Under the pieces are notes generated by a model, which did no database searches, was not told where the DNA came from, and was given only the letters and a program-made list of their open reading frames with translations. Both the position numbers and the translations under genes were made by a program. From assembly GCA_014379355.1 (NCBI GenBank), contig JACMLX010000140.1, forward strand, positions 1 to 42,836: a stretch of DNA of 42,836 bases, given 5' to 3'. Positions within the stretch are counted from its first letter, which is position 1; each line of letters starts with the position of its first letter. Shown piece by piece: positions 1 through 8,149 of the stretch. The DNA is from Gemmatimonadaceae bacterium (GTDB taxonomy: Bacteria > Gemmatimonadota > Gemmatimonadetes > Gemmatimonadales > Gemmatimonadaceae).

Positions 1-63
1 CGCGCGCCTTGATCGACGCGTCACCACACTCCGCGCGACCCATCCCAATTCTGCAGAGGTTCC

Positions 64-654
64 CTAGATCGACCGGACGATGAACGCGCCGACGAACTGC
101 AGCAGGTAGTACAGAATCAGCGGAGTGATATCGAAGGGGCCAAGCGACGGAACGACCTGTCGTAACGGCGCGAGCAGCGGCTCGGTGATGGTGTAGGTCC
201 AGCGCAACCATCGCGCCCGTGCCAGACTGCCGAACCACGACGACAGCACGCGGATCATGAGCGCGATCTGGAGGATGGCAAAGATCAGCTGAACGACCGC
301 GCGTACTGCGCCGCGAGGGCCGGAACTGAGTCCGCGCATCGTCATGTCGAGAATGCCGATGACGTAGCCGAGCAGCGATTGGGCCAGGATGCCGAGTACG
401 ATGAACGCCGCAAGACCCCACCACGGGATGGTCGTGGGGGAGCCGCCCGCATTCAGGACCGGCGCTTCGACCGGACGCAGAAATGGGTCGATGCGCTCTC
501 GCGCAAAACGACCGAGCGGTGTGAACGGGCTCACGCGCCGCGTTCGCGTCGCCCAGCTCAGTGCACAGGCCACGGCAACGACACAGGCCGCAGCAAAAAG
601 TGCTGGGCGGCTGTAATACGAAAAGACCGACAAGATGGCGAGAAGCGTTTCCAT
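64..654 (-). CDS. YggT family integral membrane protein
   Basis: A 196-residue hydrophobic protein with two copies of the YggT module. The first, roughly residues 15-95, has the SPFTPLGRFARERIDPFLRP stretch between two membrane segments. The second, roughly 110-190, contains RVLSSWF and a TITEPLLAPLRQVVPSLGP loop before the last membrane segment. About four transmembrane helices are expected. The double-module architecture and length fit the YggT family, whose molecular role is poorly defined (linked to division or osmotic tolerance in some bacteria). The start is the first ATG on the minus strand. It is transcribed away from the polysaccharide locus and is probably not part of it. The family assignment is strong; no specific function can be read from the sequence. 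Confidence 0.9.
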   Translation of the reverse strand: METLLAILSVFSYYSRPALFAAACVVAVACALSWATRTRRVSPFTPLGRFARERIDPFLRPVEAPVLNAGGSPTTIPWWGLAAFIVLGILAQSLLGYVIGILDMTMRGLSSGPRGAVRAVVQLIFAILQIALMIRVLSSWFGSLARARWLRWTYTITEPLLAPLRQVVPSLGPFDITPLILYYLLQFVGAFIVRSI

Positions 655-853
655 GCCGTGAATCTAAGGATGCCTGCGGCGTGGCAGACGCGCTCCGCGA
701 CGCGCTGTCGCCCGGTTCCGCGGTCCGAGGGTGTCAACGTGATTATCGTAGGACATGGCAGATGTAGGGATTCTAAGGTTGCACGCGGCGCCGGCCGATC
801 CTCCATGCGACGCAGTGACCCGCAGATTCCTGCTCAACACCCGATCCTTCTGA

Positions 854-2572
854 ATGCACCACGCCACCGCGGCCGACAGTCACGCTTCTCCGCTTCGCGT
901 CGTTCTCCTCATGGATTCGTTCCGCCAGCCGCACTGGGTGGCTGACGCGGTGCGCGAGATGCTCACCAGCAGTGCAGTGCAGATCAGCGGTATCGTGTTG
1001 AACGGCACGGCCGAACCGTGGGCTCCCCCGCCGATACGGCGACGTCTGCCTCAACGGCTGCTGAATGCGTGGCGAAAACGGGATGCCGTGCTGCTTGACC
1101 GGTACCTCCGCTTCGATGCTCGGCGTTATCCGTCCAAGGGCCAGGATCCGTTCGAACCGACCGATCTGAGTGCCGATCTGGCCGCGGTGCCGTACATCAC
1201 TGCCCAGCCACGGCAGACCCGGTATAGCGACTTTTTCGATGATGCCGCCCTGGCGTTCGTTCGCTCGCTCGCGCCGGATGTCGCAGTGCGATTCGGGTTC
1301 CGGATCCTGCGTGGCCCGGTCCTCAGCATTCCGCGCCACGGCGTCTGGTCCTTCCACCACGACGACAATCGGGAGCTCCGCGGCGGGCCGGCCGGATTGT
1401 GGGAAGTATTGCTCGGGTGGCCGAGCACCGGCGCCGTGCTGCAGCGGCTCTCCGAGGACCTGGACGCCGGCGCCACACTCGCGCGGACGTGGATCGCAAC
1501 GAACATGATCTCCGTCAACCAGAACCGCATCGCGTTGTATCGCGCTGCAGCACCTTTGCTGGCGCACAAGCTGCGCGAATTGCATCGCCGCGGCCCGGCC
1601 GCACTGGCGCTGCGACCCGGCGAGTCGGGCTTTCAACCCTATTCGGATCGATTGTACATCGCACCCACGATGGCCGAACTGCTCGGCGGATTGCTGGGTG
1701 TGTTGCGGCGGCTGGTGGTGCGAAAGATCGCGGACATGCGGATGTACGAGCAGTGGCAGCTGCTGTTCGGATTCGACGCGCGGCAGACGGATGAGAATCT
1801 GATTCCGCAGTCGTCGATGTTCAGGCTCACGAGCATCGTGCCGCCGTCGGACCGTTTCTGGGCCGATCCGTTCCCGGTCAAGCACGATGGCCGCTTCTTC
1901 GTCTTCTTCGAGGAGCTGGTTTACGCAGAGAACAAGGGACGAATCGTGGTTGCAGAGTTCACCGCGGAGGGAATGATCGGCGTGCCGCGCGTTGTGCTCG
2001 AGTGCGATTTTCATCTCTCGTACCCGTTCGTGTTTCAGCACGCGGGGAGCTGGTACATGATGCCGGAGATGGGTGAGCAGGGCGTACAGGATGTCTTTCG
2101 GGCGACCTCGTTCCCCGATCAGTGGGAGCGTCACGACACGCTCCAGTTTGGTCGCATCATCGTGGATCCGACGCTGCATTTCGATGGCGTGCGATGGTGG
2201 CTCTTCGTGGGCACGGCGCCGGCGCCCGGATCGACGTGTGATGAACTCAGTCTGTATCACAGTGACAGTCCGCTTGGACCGTGGACGCCGCACGTCGGAA
2301 ATCCGGTGGTCTCGGATGCGCGTGGTGCGCGTCCCGCCGGTCGACTGTTCCGGGTCGGCGACGACCTGATCCGCCCTGCGCAGGACTGCACGCCGGCGTA
2401 CGGAACGGCGATCTCCTTCAAGCGCGTGCTCTGTCTCGACACGGAGTCGTATCGCGAGGAACAGATCGGTCGCATCGATCCGGATTGGGCCCCGGTCATC
2501 GCGGGGACTCACACGATCAATGCGGCCGGGCCACTGACGGTGATCGATGGACGCATGCGCCGTCGCCGCTGA
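854..2572 (+). CDS. Formyltransferase-like N-terminal domain fused to a glycosidase-like beta-propeller domain
   Basis: 572 residues in two parts. Residues about 15-245 resemble the formyl_trans_N fold: PRHGVWSFHHDDNRELRGGP matches the formyltransferase active-site loop, and EDLDAGATL matches the GLDTG strand. In classical enzymes the triad is Asn-x-His...Asp; here the Asn position is Ser166, while His168 and Asp204 are kept, so catalysis may be altered. Residues about 320-560 hold repeated strands with WADPF, SYPFVF, DPTLHFDGVRWWLF and SPLGPWTPH, the pattern of five-bladed propellers of the GH43-like family also seen at the N-terminus of glucosamine inositolphosphorylceramide transferases. 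It heads the rightward group that leads into the exosortase. A role in modifying a sugar or lipid-linked glycan is inferred. Product names in databases vary for this fusion; the two-domain reading is fairly secure, the substrate unknown. Confidence 0.75.
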   Translation: MHHATAADSHASPLRVVLLMDSFRQPHWVADAVREMLTSSAVQISGIVLNGTAEPWAPPPIRRRLPQRLLNAWRKRDAVLLDRYLRFDARRYPSKGQDPFEPTDLSADLAAVPYITAQPRQTRYSDFFDDAALAFVRSLAPDVAVRFGFRILRGPVLSIPRHGVWSFHHDDNRELRGGPAGLWEVLLGWPSTGAVLQRLSEDLDAGATLARTWIATNMISVNQNRIALYRAAAPLLAHKLRELHRRGPAALALRPGESGFQPYSDRLYIAPTMAELLGGLLGVLRRLVVRKIADMRMYEQWQLLFGFDARQTDENLIPQSSMFRLTSIVPPSDRFWADPFPVKHDGRFFVFFEELVYAENKGRIVVAEFTAEGMIGVPRVVLECDFHLSYPFVFQHAGSWYMMPEMGEQGVQDVFRATSFPDQWERHDTLQFGRIIVDPTLHFDGVRWWLFVGTAPAPGSTCDELSLYHSDSPLGPWTPHVGNPVVSDARGARPAGRLFRVGDDLIRPAQDCTPAYGTAISFKRVLCLDTESYREEQIGRIDPDWAPVIAGTHTINAAGPLTVIDGRMRRRR

Positions 2573-2735
2573 TGCCTCCGCGCGGTGCGTGTTCGCCGCA
2601 GTCCACCGTACGGGGAATGCGCGCGAAGGCGTGACGAGAGCACAATCTCTATCGTCAAGTACCGACGGCACCCGATGGCTGTGCTCGCTGATTGGTCCGG
2701 TGGCGGAACTGTCTGGTCAGCCGGGGTAGGGGTGT

Positions 2736-3731
2736 GTGCGATTCGCACGACATGCCATTCTTCTGTGGCTACAAATCATTCCAACGGCGTGCTCATTGCC
2801 CACGGGACTCTTCCACCTCGACGACGGTTCCGTGACCGACGCGCGCCGCATTCCGCTCGACAAGACGCTCTGGGTTCCACTCGGCGCGGCGTTGTTGCTC
2901 TTCACCGCGCTGTACGCGAAGCCCGCGTACCTGCTCGTCCGCGATTGGACGAACTTCGACAATCCGGATTCCGGGACCGGGCTGCTGCTCGCGCCGCTCG
3001 CGATCTGGTTCGCCTTCCAGACGGGGCTCAAGGAAGCGCGCAAGCCGGCTGTCGTGCTGGCCGTCGTGTTTCTCCTCTCCGCCATCGGTGTGCGCTACCT
3101 CTCCGACCTCGCGGCCGAGTTGTTCACGATGCGGGTGTCGATGCTGATGGGCGCCGCGGGCCTGATCCTCTGGTTTTTCGGCGTGAAACAGCTGCTGGCA
3201 TGGTGGCTGCCATTCGTGCTGCTCGGCCTCGCCATTCCGCTGCCGGAACTCGTCATCGCGAAGCTGACGGCACCACTGCAACTGATCGCGTCCCGGATCG
3301 GCGCGTCGCTGATCGAGTGGCGCAACATCCCGGTGCTGCTGAATGGAAATGTGATCCGGATTCCAGGTCACGACCTGTTCGTGGCCGAAGCGTGCAGCGG
3401 GCTCCGCTCACTGACCGCGCTGGTCAATCTGGGCGTGCTGCTTGGCGCCATGCTGCTGGTGAAGCCGTGGTCGCGCGTGACGCTGCTGATCCTGGCGGTG
3501 CCGATGGCGATCCTCATCAACGGGTTCCGCATTTTCCTGACTGCCTTTCTCGTGTATTTCGTGAGCCCCGAGGCAGGATCCGGATTCATGCACACGACGG
3601 AAGGGTGGCTCATGTTCGTAATCGCGTTTGCGTCGCTCGGTGCCGTGGCTTCGCTGCTGTTGTTCATCGAAGGCCGGATTGCCCGGCGCCACGCGCCGCT
3701 GGGCGCCATTCCCACGGAAGCCCATGGCTGA
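2736..3731 (+). CDS. Exosortase (archaeosortase/exosortase family membrane cysteine protease-transpeptidase)
   Basis: 331 residues, about eight transmembrane helices. The three exosortase signature residues are visible: Cys220 in VAEACSGLRS, Arg265 in LINGFRIF and His286 in FMHTTEGW. These enzymes cleave C-terminal PEP-CTERM-like sorting tails and are thought to transfer the protein onto a surface glycan or lipid, which explains their linkage to exopolysaccharide genes. The start used is GTG at 2736, preceded by an AGGGG-like sequence; an in-frame GTG at 2832 would remove 32 N-terminal residues and start closer to the first conserved helix, so the start is uncertain. The stop overlaps the next gene (epsI) by 8 bases, indicating translational coupling. 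No substrate with a recognisable sorting tail is encoded in this window. Confidence 0.92.
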   Translation: MRFARHAILLWLQIIPTACSLPTGLFHLDDGSVTDARRIPLDKTLWVPLGAALLLFTALYAKPAYLLVRDWTNFDNPDSGTGLLLAPLAIWFAFQTGLKEARKPAVVLAVVFLLSAIGVRYLSDLAAELFTMRVSMLMGAAGLILWFFGVKQLLAWWLPFVLLGLAIPLPELVIAKLTAPLQLIASRIGASLIEWRNIPVLLNGNVIRIPGHDLFVAEACSGLRSLTALVNLGVLLGAMLLVKPWSRVTLLILAVPMAILINGFRIFLTAFLVYFVSPEAGSGFMHTTEGWLMFVIAFASLGAVASLLLFIEGRIARRHAPLGAIPTEAHG

Positions 3732-4404
3732 ACTCTCCAGCTTCGTTCCCGCCGTCATCCTGGGCGTCGGCCTCGGATTGCTCGGCATGACGCATGAACA
3801 GGAACGGCCGAATCCGGTGAAGCCGATCGCGGGCATTCTCGACACGGTCACGGGCTATTCGCACACCGGCATCGAGGTGGACACGAATTCGCAGCGCGTG
3901 GCTGGCATGGACGAGTACGTGAATCGTGTGTACTCGAGGGACTCGACGCAGGTATTCAGCCTGTACGTCGGATACTACACGTACCAGACGCAGGGCAAGT
4001 CGATTCACTCGCCGCGCAACTGTCTGCCGGGCGCCGGCTGGGAGCCGGTCGAGAGTGCAACGCTGCCGATCGGGTCCGCGCCGGGCATCGGATCGCGCGA
4101 CATGAACAAGTACGTGCTCGCAAACAAGGGGAACTACGCCGCGGTCTACTACTGGTATCAGGGTCGCGGACGCATCGAGAGCAACGAGTACACGGTCAAG
4201 CTCAACCTGATGCGTGATGCGGCGGTGTTCGGTCGCACCGAGGAAGCGCTCGTGCGTCTCGTCGTGCCGCTGCATACGCAGACCGATCGCTCGCAGGAGC
4301 ATATCCGCGCGGAGATTGCACGCGCGGATTCACTCGCCACATCGCTGGCGCCGCGTCTCGCACGCGAAGTCGCGGTCGCGCTGCCGGCGGACCCGCGCGC
4401 ATGA
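3724..4404 (+). CDS. epsI: EpsI family exosortase-associated protein
   Basis: 226 residues with one N-terminal hydrophobic helix (signal or anchor) and then a soluble extracytoplasmic domain. The hallmark GKSIHSPRNCLPGAGW is present at about residues 95-110, and NYAAVYYWYQGRGR follows. EpsI proteins occur either as separate genes or fused to exosortases and are thought to assist exosortase or glycan assembly in the periplasm; the chemistry is unknown. ATG at 3724 is chosen because it overlaps the exosortase stop by 8 bases and gives a proper membrane anchor; the open frame runs 96 bases further upstream but that part lies inside the exosortase gene. Downstream, the flippase gene begins only 6 bases after the stop. 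Confidence 0.9.
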   Translation: MAELSSFVPAVILGVGLGLLGMTHEQERPNPVKPIAGILDTVTGYSHTGIEVDTNSQRVAGMDEYVNRVYSRDSTQVFSLYVGYYTYQTQGKSIHSPRNCLPGAGWEPVESATLPIGSAPGIGSRDMNKYVLANKGNYAAVYYWYQGRGRIESNEYTVKLNLMRDAAVFGRTEEALVRLVVPLHTQTDRSQEHIRAEIARADSLATSLAPRLAREVAVALPADPRA

Positions 4405-4410
4405 TCATGG

Positions 4411-6009
4411 GTGCCGAGGGTCATCACCGCGAGCGCTCTGCGGCCGCCCTTCGTGAATCGTTCCGTCGTGCGAATCGCTGACGACCCATCCGAAGCCGTC
4501 GTTGCGGCTGGCGCTGCGAGCGTGACCGCTGTCGCGGCGAAGACCCCCGTCAAGCTCGAGGAATTGGCGGGCAGCGCCAGTCATGATCAGGCCATCGCCA
4601 GTGGTGTGATGTGGCAGGGTGCGCTGCGATGGCTGTCGCAGGCACTGTCGTGGACCGCAACCATCGTGATCGCCCGCCGGCTGTCGCCGGAGGATTACGG
4701 CATCGCCGCGTCGGCCACGGTGCTGGTGGGACTGCTGTCACTGATCAACGAGAGTGGCCTCGGTCGGGCGGTGGTGATGCGCCGTGATCGCGATCCCGCC
4801 GTGGTGCAGCAGGCACACGGCGCGGCCATTGCCGTCGGTGTCATCTCGGCGATCCTCATGTTGCTGAGCGCCATCCCGATTGCGCGATTCTACAACGAAC
4901 CGCGCGTGGCTCCGGTGATCGCCCTGCTGTCCGTCGCGCTCCTGTTCAGTGGTGCCAATGCCGTGCCGCTGGCCGTGCTGCAACAGCAACTGCAGTATCG
5001 CCGTCTGGCCGCGATCGATTTCGGCAAGGCAACGGCGCAGGCGTCCACGGTGCTGCTCTGTTCGTTGCTGGGCCTTGGATACTGGTCACTCGCGCTCGGT
5101 CTCCTTGCCGGACATATCGTGGCGGTGCTGTTCACGCGGCGGTATTCGAGCATACCCGTTCGCCGACCGACGTCGCTCGTGCTCGGTCCCACGGTCCTGT
5201 ACGCGCGACACCTGATGGTGAGCGCCGTCGCGTGGTACCTGTATTCGAACGCGGACTTCGCCATCGTCGGACGAGTCCTCGGACTCTCGGCGCTGGGCTA
5301 CTACCAGTTCGCTTGGAATATCGCGCAGTTGCCCGGTGAAAAGCTCGCCAATGTACTTCAGGCCGTGGTGGGTCCGTTCTTCGGATCGATCGGAGACGAC
5401 CGCAACGCGCTGCGTCATTACTTCCTCGTGCTGTCCGAGCTGCTGGTCGCGATCATGCTGCCCGTGCTGTGTGGATTTGCGCTCGTGAGCCCGATCGCCG
5501 TTCCGCTGATCTTCGGCGACAAGTGGATCGTTGCCGTCCCGGTGCTGCAGGTCCTCGTGCTCGCGTCGGCATTGAGCAGCATGGCACTGCTCAGTCAGCA
5601 TGTGCTCGGCGCCACCGGTGAAGCCATCGTCGCGACGCGGCTGAACCTGACGGCCCTCGTCGTGATGCCGATTGCGTTCGTGTTTGCGGCGCGGTCGTAC
5701 GGATCGCTGGCGGTCGCGACTGTGTGGCTGCTCGCGCAGCCAGCCCTCATCGGCCTGCCATTGCTCCGCATGAAACAGGCGATCGGGCTGACCCTTCCGA
5801 CGTATGTGCGTAGCCTCAAGGCACCGCTCGTCAGCGCGACGGTCATGTCGATTTGTGTCGCGCTGCTGGATCAGGTACTGTCGTCATTGGTCCCGATCCT
5901 GCGTTTGGGTATTCTGTCCGGCGTCGGCGCAGCGGTGTATGTGGCTGTGTTTCTGGGATTCTTCGGCGCACGAGTAAGGGCAATCGTGGCACTCTGGAAG
6001 AGCCGCTGA
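4411..6009 (+). CDS. Wzx-type polysaccharide flippase (MOP/MATE-like superfamily)
   Basis: 532 residues with about 12-14 hydrophobic helices spread along the chain. The opening GVMWQGALRWLSQALSWTATI and ARRLSPEDYGIAA are typical of oligosaccharide flippases of the polysaccharide transport family. Such proteins move undecaprenyl-pyrophosphate-linked repeat units to the periplasmic face for polymerisation. A roughly 50-residue hydrophilic N-terminal extension precedes the first helix. The frame starts at GTG 4411, six bases after the epsI stop; another GTG at 4453 is possible and would shorten the extension. It is one of two candidate glycan translocation systems in the window, the other being the ABC exporter near the right end. 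Confidence 0.88.
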   Translation: MPRVITASALRPPFVNRSVVRIADDPSEAVVAAGAASVTAVAAKTPVKLEELAGSASHDQAIASGVMWQGALRWLSQALSWTATIVIARRLSPEDYGIAASATVLVGLLSLINESGLGRAVVMRRDRDPAVVQQAHGAAIAVGVISAILMLLSAIPIARFYNEPRVAPVIALLSVALLFSGANAVPLAVLQQQLQYRRLAAIDFGKATAQASTVLLCSLLGLGYWSLALGLLAGHIVAVLFTRRYSSIPVRRPTSLVLGPTVLYARHLMVSAVAWYLYSNADFAIVGRVLGLSALGYYQFAWNIAQLPGEKLANVLQAVVGPFFGSIGDDRNALRHYFLVLSELLVAIMLPVLCGFALVSPIAVPLIFGDKWIVAVPVLQVLVLASALSSMALLSQHVLGATGEAIVATRLNLTALVVMPIAFVFAARSYGSLAVATVWLLAQPALIGLPLLRMKQAIGLTLPTYVRSLKAPLVSATVMSICVALLDQVLSSLVPILRLGILSGVGAAVYVAVFLGFFGARVRAIVALWKSR

Positions 6010-6107
6010 GGCTCGACTCGGGTCCGACCCCTGGCAGCGTCGCGTCATCCTCCCGCGTTTTCACCTCCATTTCCTGGGTGCTGTACATTGCAGGATGGTG
6101 ATCGCGG

Positions 6108-7055
6108 ATGACCGATGAGTACTGTGTCGTAATACCAGCGCACAATTCCGATCGATTCATCGCGGCGACCCTGGCCTCCGTCCATGGCCAGACTCGGGCG
6201 CCGCAGGACGTGATCGTTGTTGACGATGGCTCGACCGATCGCACGGTCGAGATCGCTGCAGAAGCAGGTGCGCGTGTGGTATCGACGTCCGGCCAACATG
6301 GTCCGAGTGTGGCGAGGAACCTTGGCGTGCATTCGACGTCGGCCCCGCTGATCGCCTTCCTCGATGCCGATGACGAGTGGCTCCCGGAACATGCGGCCAC
6401 ACTGTTGCCCGCGTTCGACGACGTTGCCACCGCGTTCGTCGGCAGCAATGCGGAAAAATTCGGCTCCGAGCTTGGCACGATCGGTCCACGCAAGGGCGCA
6501 GTCCATGCGGCAGATGTGCGGGACCTGCTGATCTCCGAGAACCCCGTCATTCAGTCGTCCGCGATCGTCCGCCGCGATGCCTTCATGACCGCTGGCGGTT
6601 ATGACGAATCCATGCGTTTCTCGGAAGACTACGATCTCTGGACGCGCGTCGCCGAAACGGGCGAGTTCCGCCATGTCAATTCCACCACGGTCCGTCGCCG
6701 AATGCACGCTGGTCAGGTCACCCAGCGCTTTCGCACCGAGTTGGTGCATGCGTGGTGGACCGTGCGTCGCAGGACGGTCGCCCGTCGGCTGCGCGTGGCG
6801 TCGCAGTTCGAGCGATCGCGTGTGCTGCAGTTGCTCGACCAATCGGCGAAGCTCGACATCGAGTGGGCCATCTGGACCGGCGACAGCACCATGCTCTCGA
6901 TCGTTCGCGATGAAATTCGCATCACCGACGACGAGCTCCACCTCGGCACGCGATTGAGCACCGTCGGTGGCCTCAGTCATCCCGCACTGCGACTTTCGCA
7001 GGACGTGCGCTGTGGCAGTCGCTCGTTATTGCAATTCATCCAAGGCCAGCGATGA
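6108..7055 (+). CDS. Glycosyltransferase family 2 (GT-A fold)
   Basis: 315 residues, soluble. Motifs of family 2 are in order: VVIPAHNSDRFI near the N-terminus, VVDDGSTDRT for nucleotide binding, FLDADDEW as the metal-binding DxD, and SEDYDLWTRV as the catalytic-base region. The enzyme would transfer one sugar from a nucleotide sugar to a lipid-linked acceptor in the cytoplasm. The last codons overlap the next glycosyltransferase gene by 4 bases (ATGA), so the two are co-translated. Donor and acceptor cannot be deduced. The region from about residue 215 onward has no family resemblance I can name. Confidence 0.9.
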   Translation: MTDEYCVVIPAHNSDRFIAATLASVHGQTRAPQDVIVVDDGSTDRTVEIAAEAGARVVSTSGQHGPSVARNLGVHSTSAPLIAFLDADDEWLPEHAATLLPAFDDVATAFVGSNAEKFGSELGTIGPRKGAVHAADVRDLLISENPVIQSSAIVRRDAFMTAGGYDESMRFSEDYDLWTRVAETGEFRHVNSTTVRRRMHAGQVTQRFRTELVHAWWTVRRRTVARRLRVASQFERSRVLQLLDQSAKLDIEWAIWTGDSTMLSIVRDEIRITDDELHLGTRLSTVGGLSHPALRLSQDVRCGSRSLLQFIQGQR

Positions 7056-8149
7056 GTGAGGGTCCGACACGTGTACTGATCGTCGGGCCGTCGTTGCGAT
7101 ATCTGGGTGGACAGGCAGTGCAGGCCGAGCGCCTGATGAAAGGCCTGCGCACGATTGACGGGCTGGAGATCGAGTATCTGGTCGTCGATCCCGTGCTGCC
7201 GAAACCGCTGGCTTGGCTGCAGCGCATCTCGCTCGTTCGCACCGTGGCGACCACTGTCGCGTACGTCTGGTCCCTGCTCAGGCGCGTGCCGAAAGCGGAT
7301 ACGGTGCACGCCTTTTCCGCATCGTACTGGAGCTTCCTGCTGGCGCCGGTGCCTGCCATGTGTGTCGGACGACTGTTCGGCAAGCGGGTCCTGCTCAACT
7401 ATCACAGCGGTGAAGCGGACGATCATCTGACACGCTGGGGATGGCACGCGAAGCCACTCATGCGACTCGCCGATGCCGTGGTGGTACCGACGGACTTCCT
7501 GGTCGATGTGTTCGCGCGTCATGGCATCCCGGCGATCGCGATCGCCAAACACCTCGACGTCACGCGGATGCAGGCGCGACACCGCGACGTGCTGCGTCCG
7601 AAATTCCTGTCGAACCGGAATTTCGAGACGCACTACAATGTGCGATCGATTCTCGATGCGTTTCGTGCCGTCCAGTCAACACACGCGGACGCGGAACTGG
7701 TCGTGGCGGGCAACGGCTCGCTGCGCGGCGCGCTCGAGGCACAGGCGCGCGAGCTCGAGCTGCGCAATGTGCATTTCACCGGCCCGGTGCAACCCGAGGA
7801 CATGGCGGCGCTCTACAACGCGGCCGACGTGTACGTGAACGCCTCACTCATCGACAACATGCCGCTGTCGCTGCTCGAAGCGTACGCCTCGTGCCTTCCC
7901 GTCGTGACGTCCGACGCCGGCGGCATTCCGTGGATCGCCCGTGACGGTGACACGGCGCGCGTCGTACCGGCGGGCGATACCTTGGCGCTCGCGAGCGCGA
8001 TGCTCGACGTGGTTGCCGATCAGGGGCCGGCGCAGCAGCGCGCGGCGCGGGCACGTCGGTATGTCGAGGAGGAATTCTCCTGGGCCGAGGTGGGGCCGAA
8101 ATGGAAGAGCGTGTACGTCGGTCCACCATCGGCACCCGGGCGGCGTTGA
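7052..8149 (+). CDS. Glycosyltransferase family 4 (GT-B fold)
   Basis: 365 residues with a two-Rossmann GT-B layout. The N-terminal half starts LIVGPSLRYLGGQAVQAERL. The C-terminal half carries ELVVAGNGSLRGAL, FTGPVQPEDMAALYNAADV and the donor-binding stretch MPLSLLEAYASCLPVVTSDAGGIP, where the conserved E-x7-E signature is partly replaced: Asp852-type first acid is DNMP and the second is the Glu of LLEAYA. It would add a sugar to the growing repeat unit. The start overlaps the preceding GT2 stop by 4 bases. Its stop codon at 8147-8149 directly abuts the stop codon of the convergent gene on the other strand. Confidence 0.9.
   Translation: MSEGPTRVLIVGPSLRYLGGQAVQAERLMKGLRTIDGLEIEYLVVDPVLPKPLAWLQRISLVRTVATTVAYVWSLLRRVPKADTVHAFSASYWSFLLAPVPAMCVGRLFGKRVLLNYHSGEADDHLTRWGWHAKPLMRLADAVVVPTDFLVDVFARHGIPAIAIAKHLDVTRMQARHRDVLRPKFLSNRNFETHYNVRSILDAFRAVQSTHADAELVVAGNGSLRGALEAQARELELRNVHFTGPVQPEDMAALYNAADVYVNASLIDNMPLSLLEAYASCLPVVTSDAGGIPWIARDGDTARVVPAGDTLALASAMLDVVADQGPAQQRAARARRYVEEEFSWAEVGPKWKSVYVGPPSAPGRR

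Noticed and set aside
1-63. Possible start of another leftward gene (ATG near position 33)
   Set aside because: Only about ten codons are inside the window and no motif can be recognised.
773-2671. 632-residue open frame on the minus strand
   Set aside because: It is antisense to the formyltransferase-like gene, rich in Arg/His with no recognisable domain, as expected for a shadow frame in GC-rich DNA.
2655-2680. Possible sigma-54 promoter upstream of the exosortase
   Set aside because: CGGCAC is followed by GC one base too close; the GG-N10-GC spacing fails. Other intergenic regions scanned by eye also gave no complete -24/-12 site.
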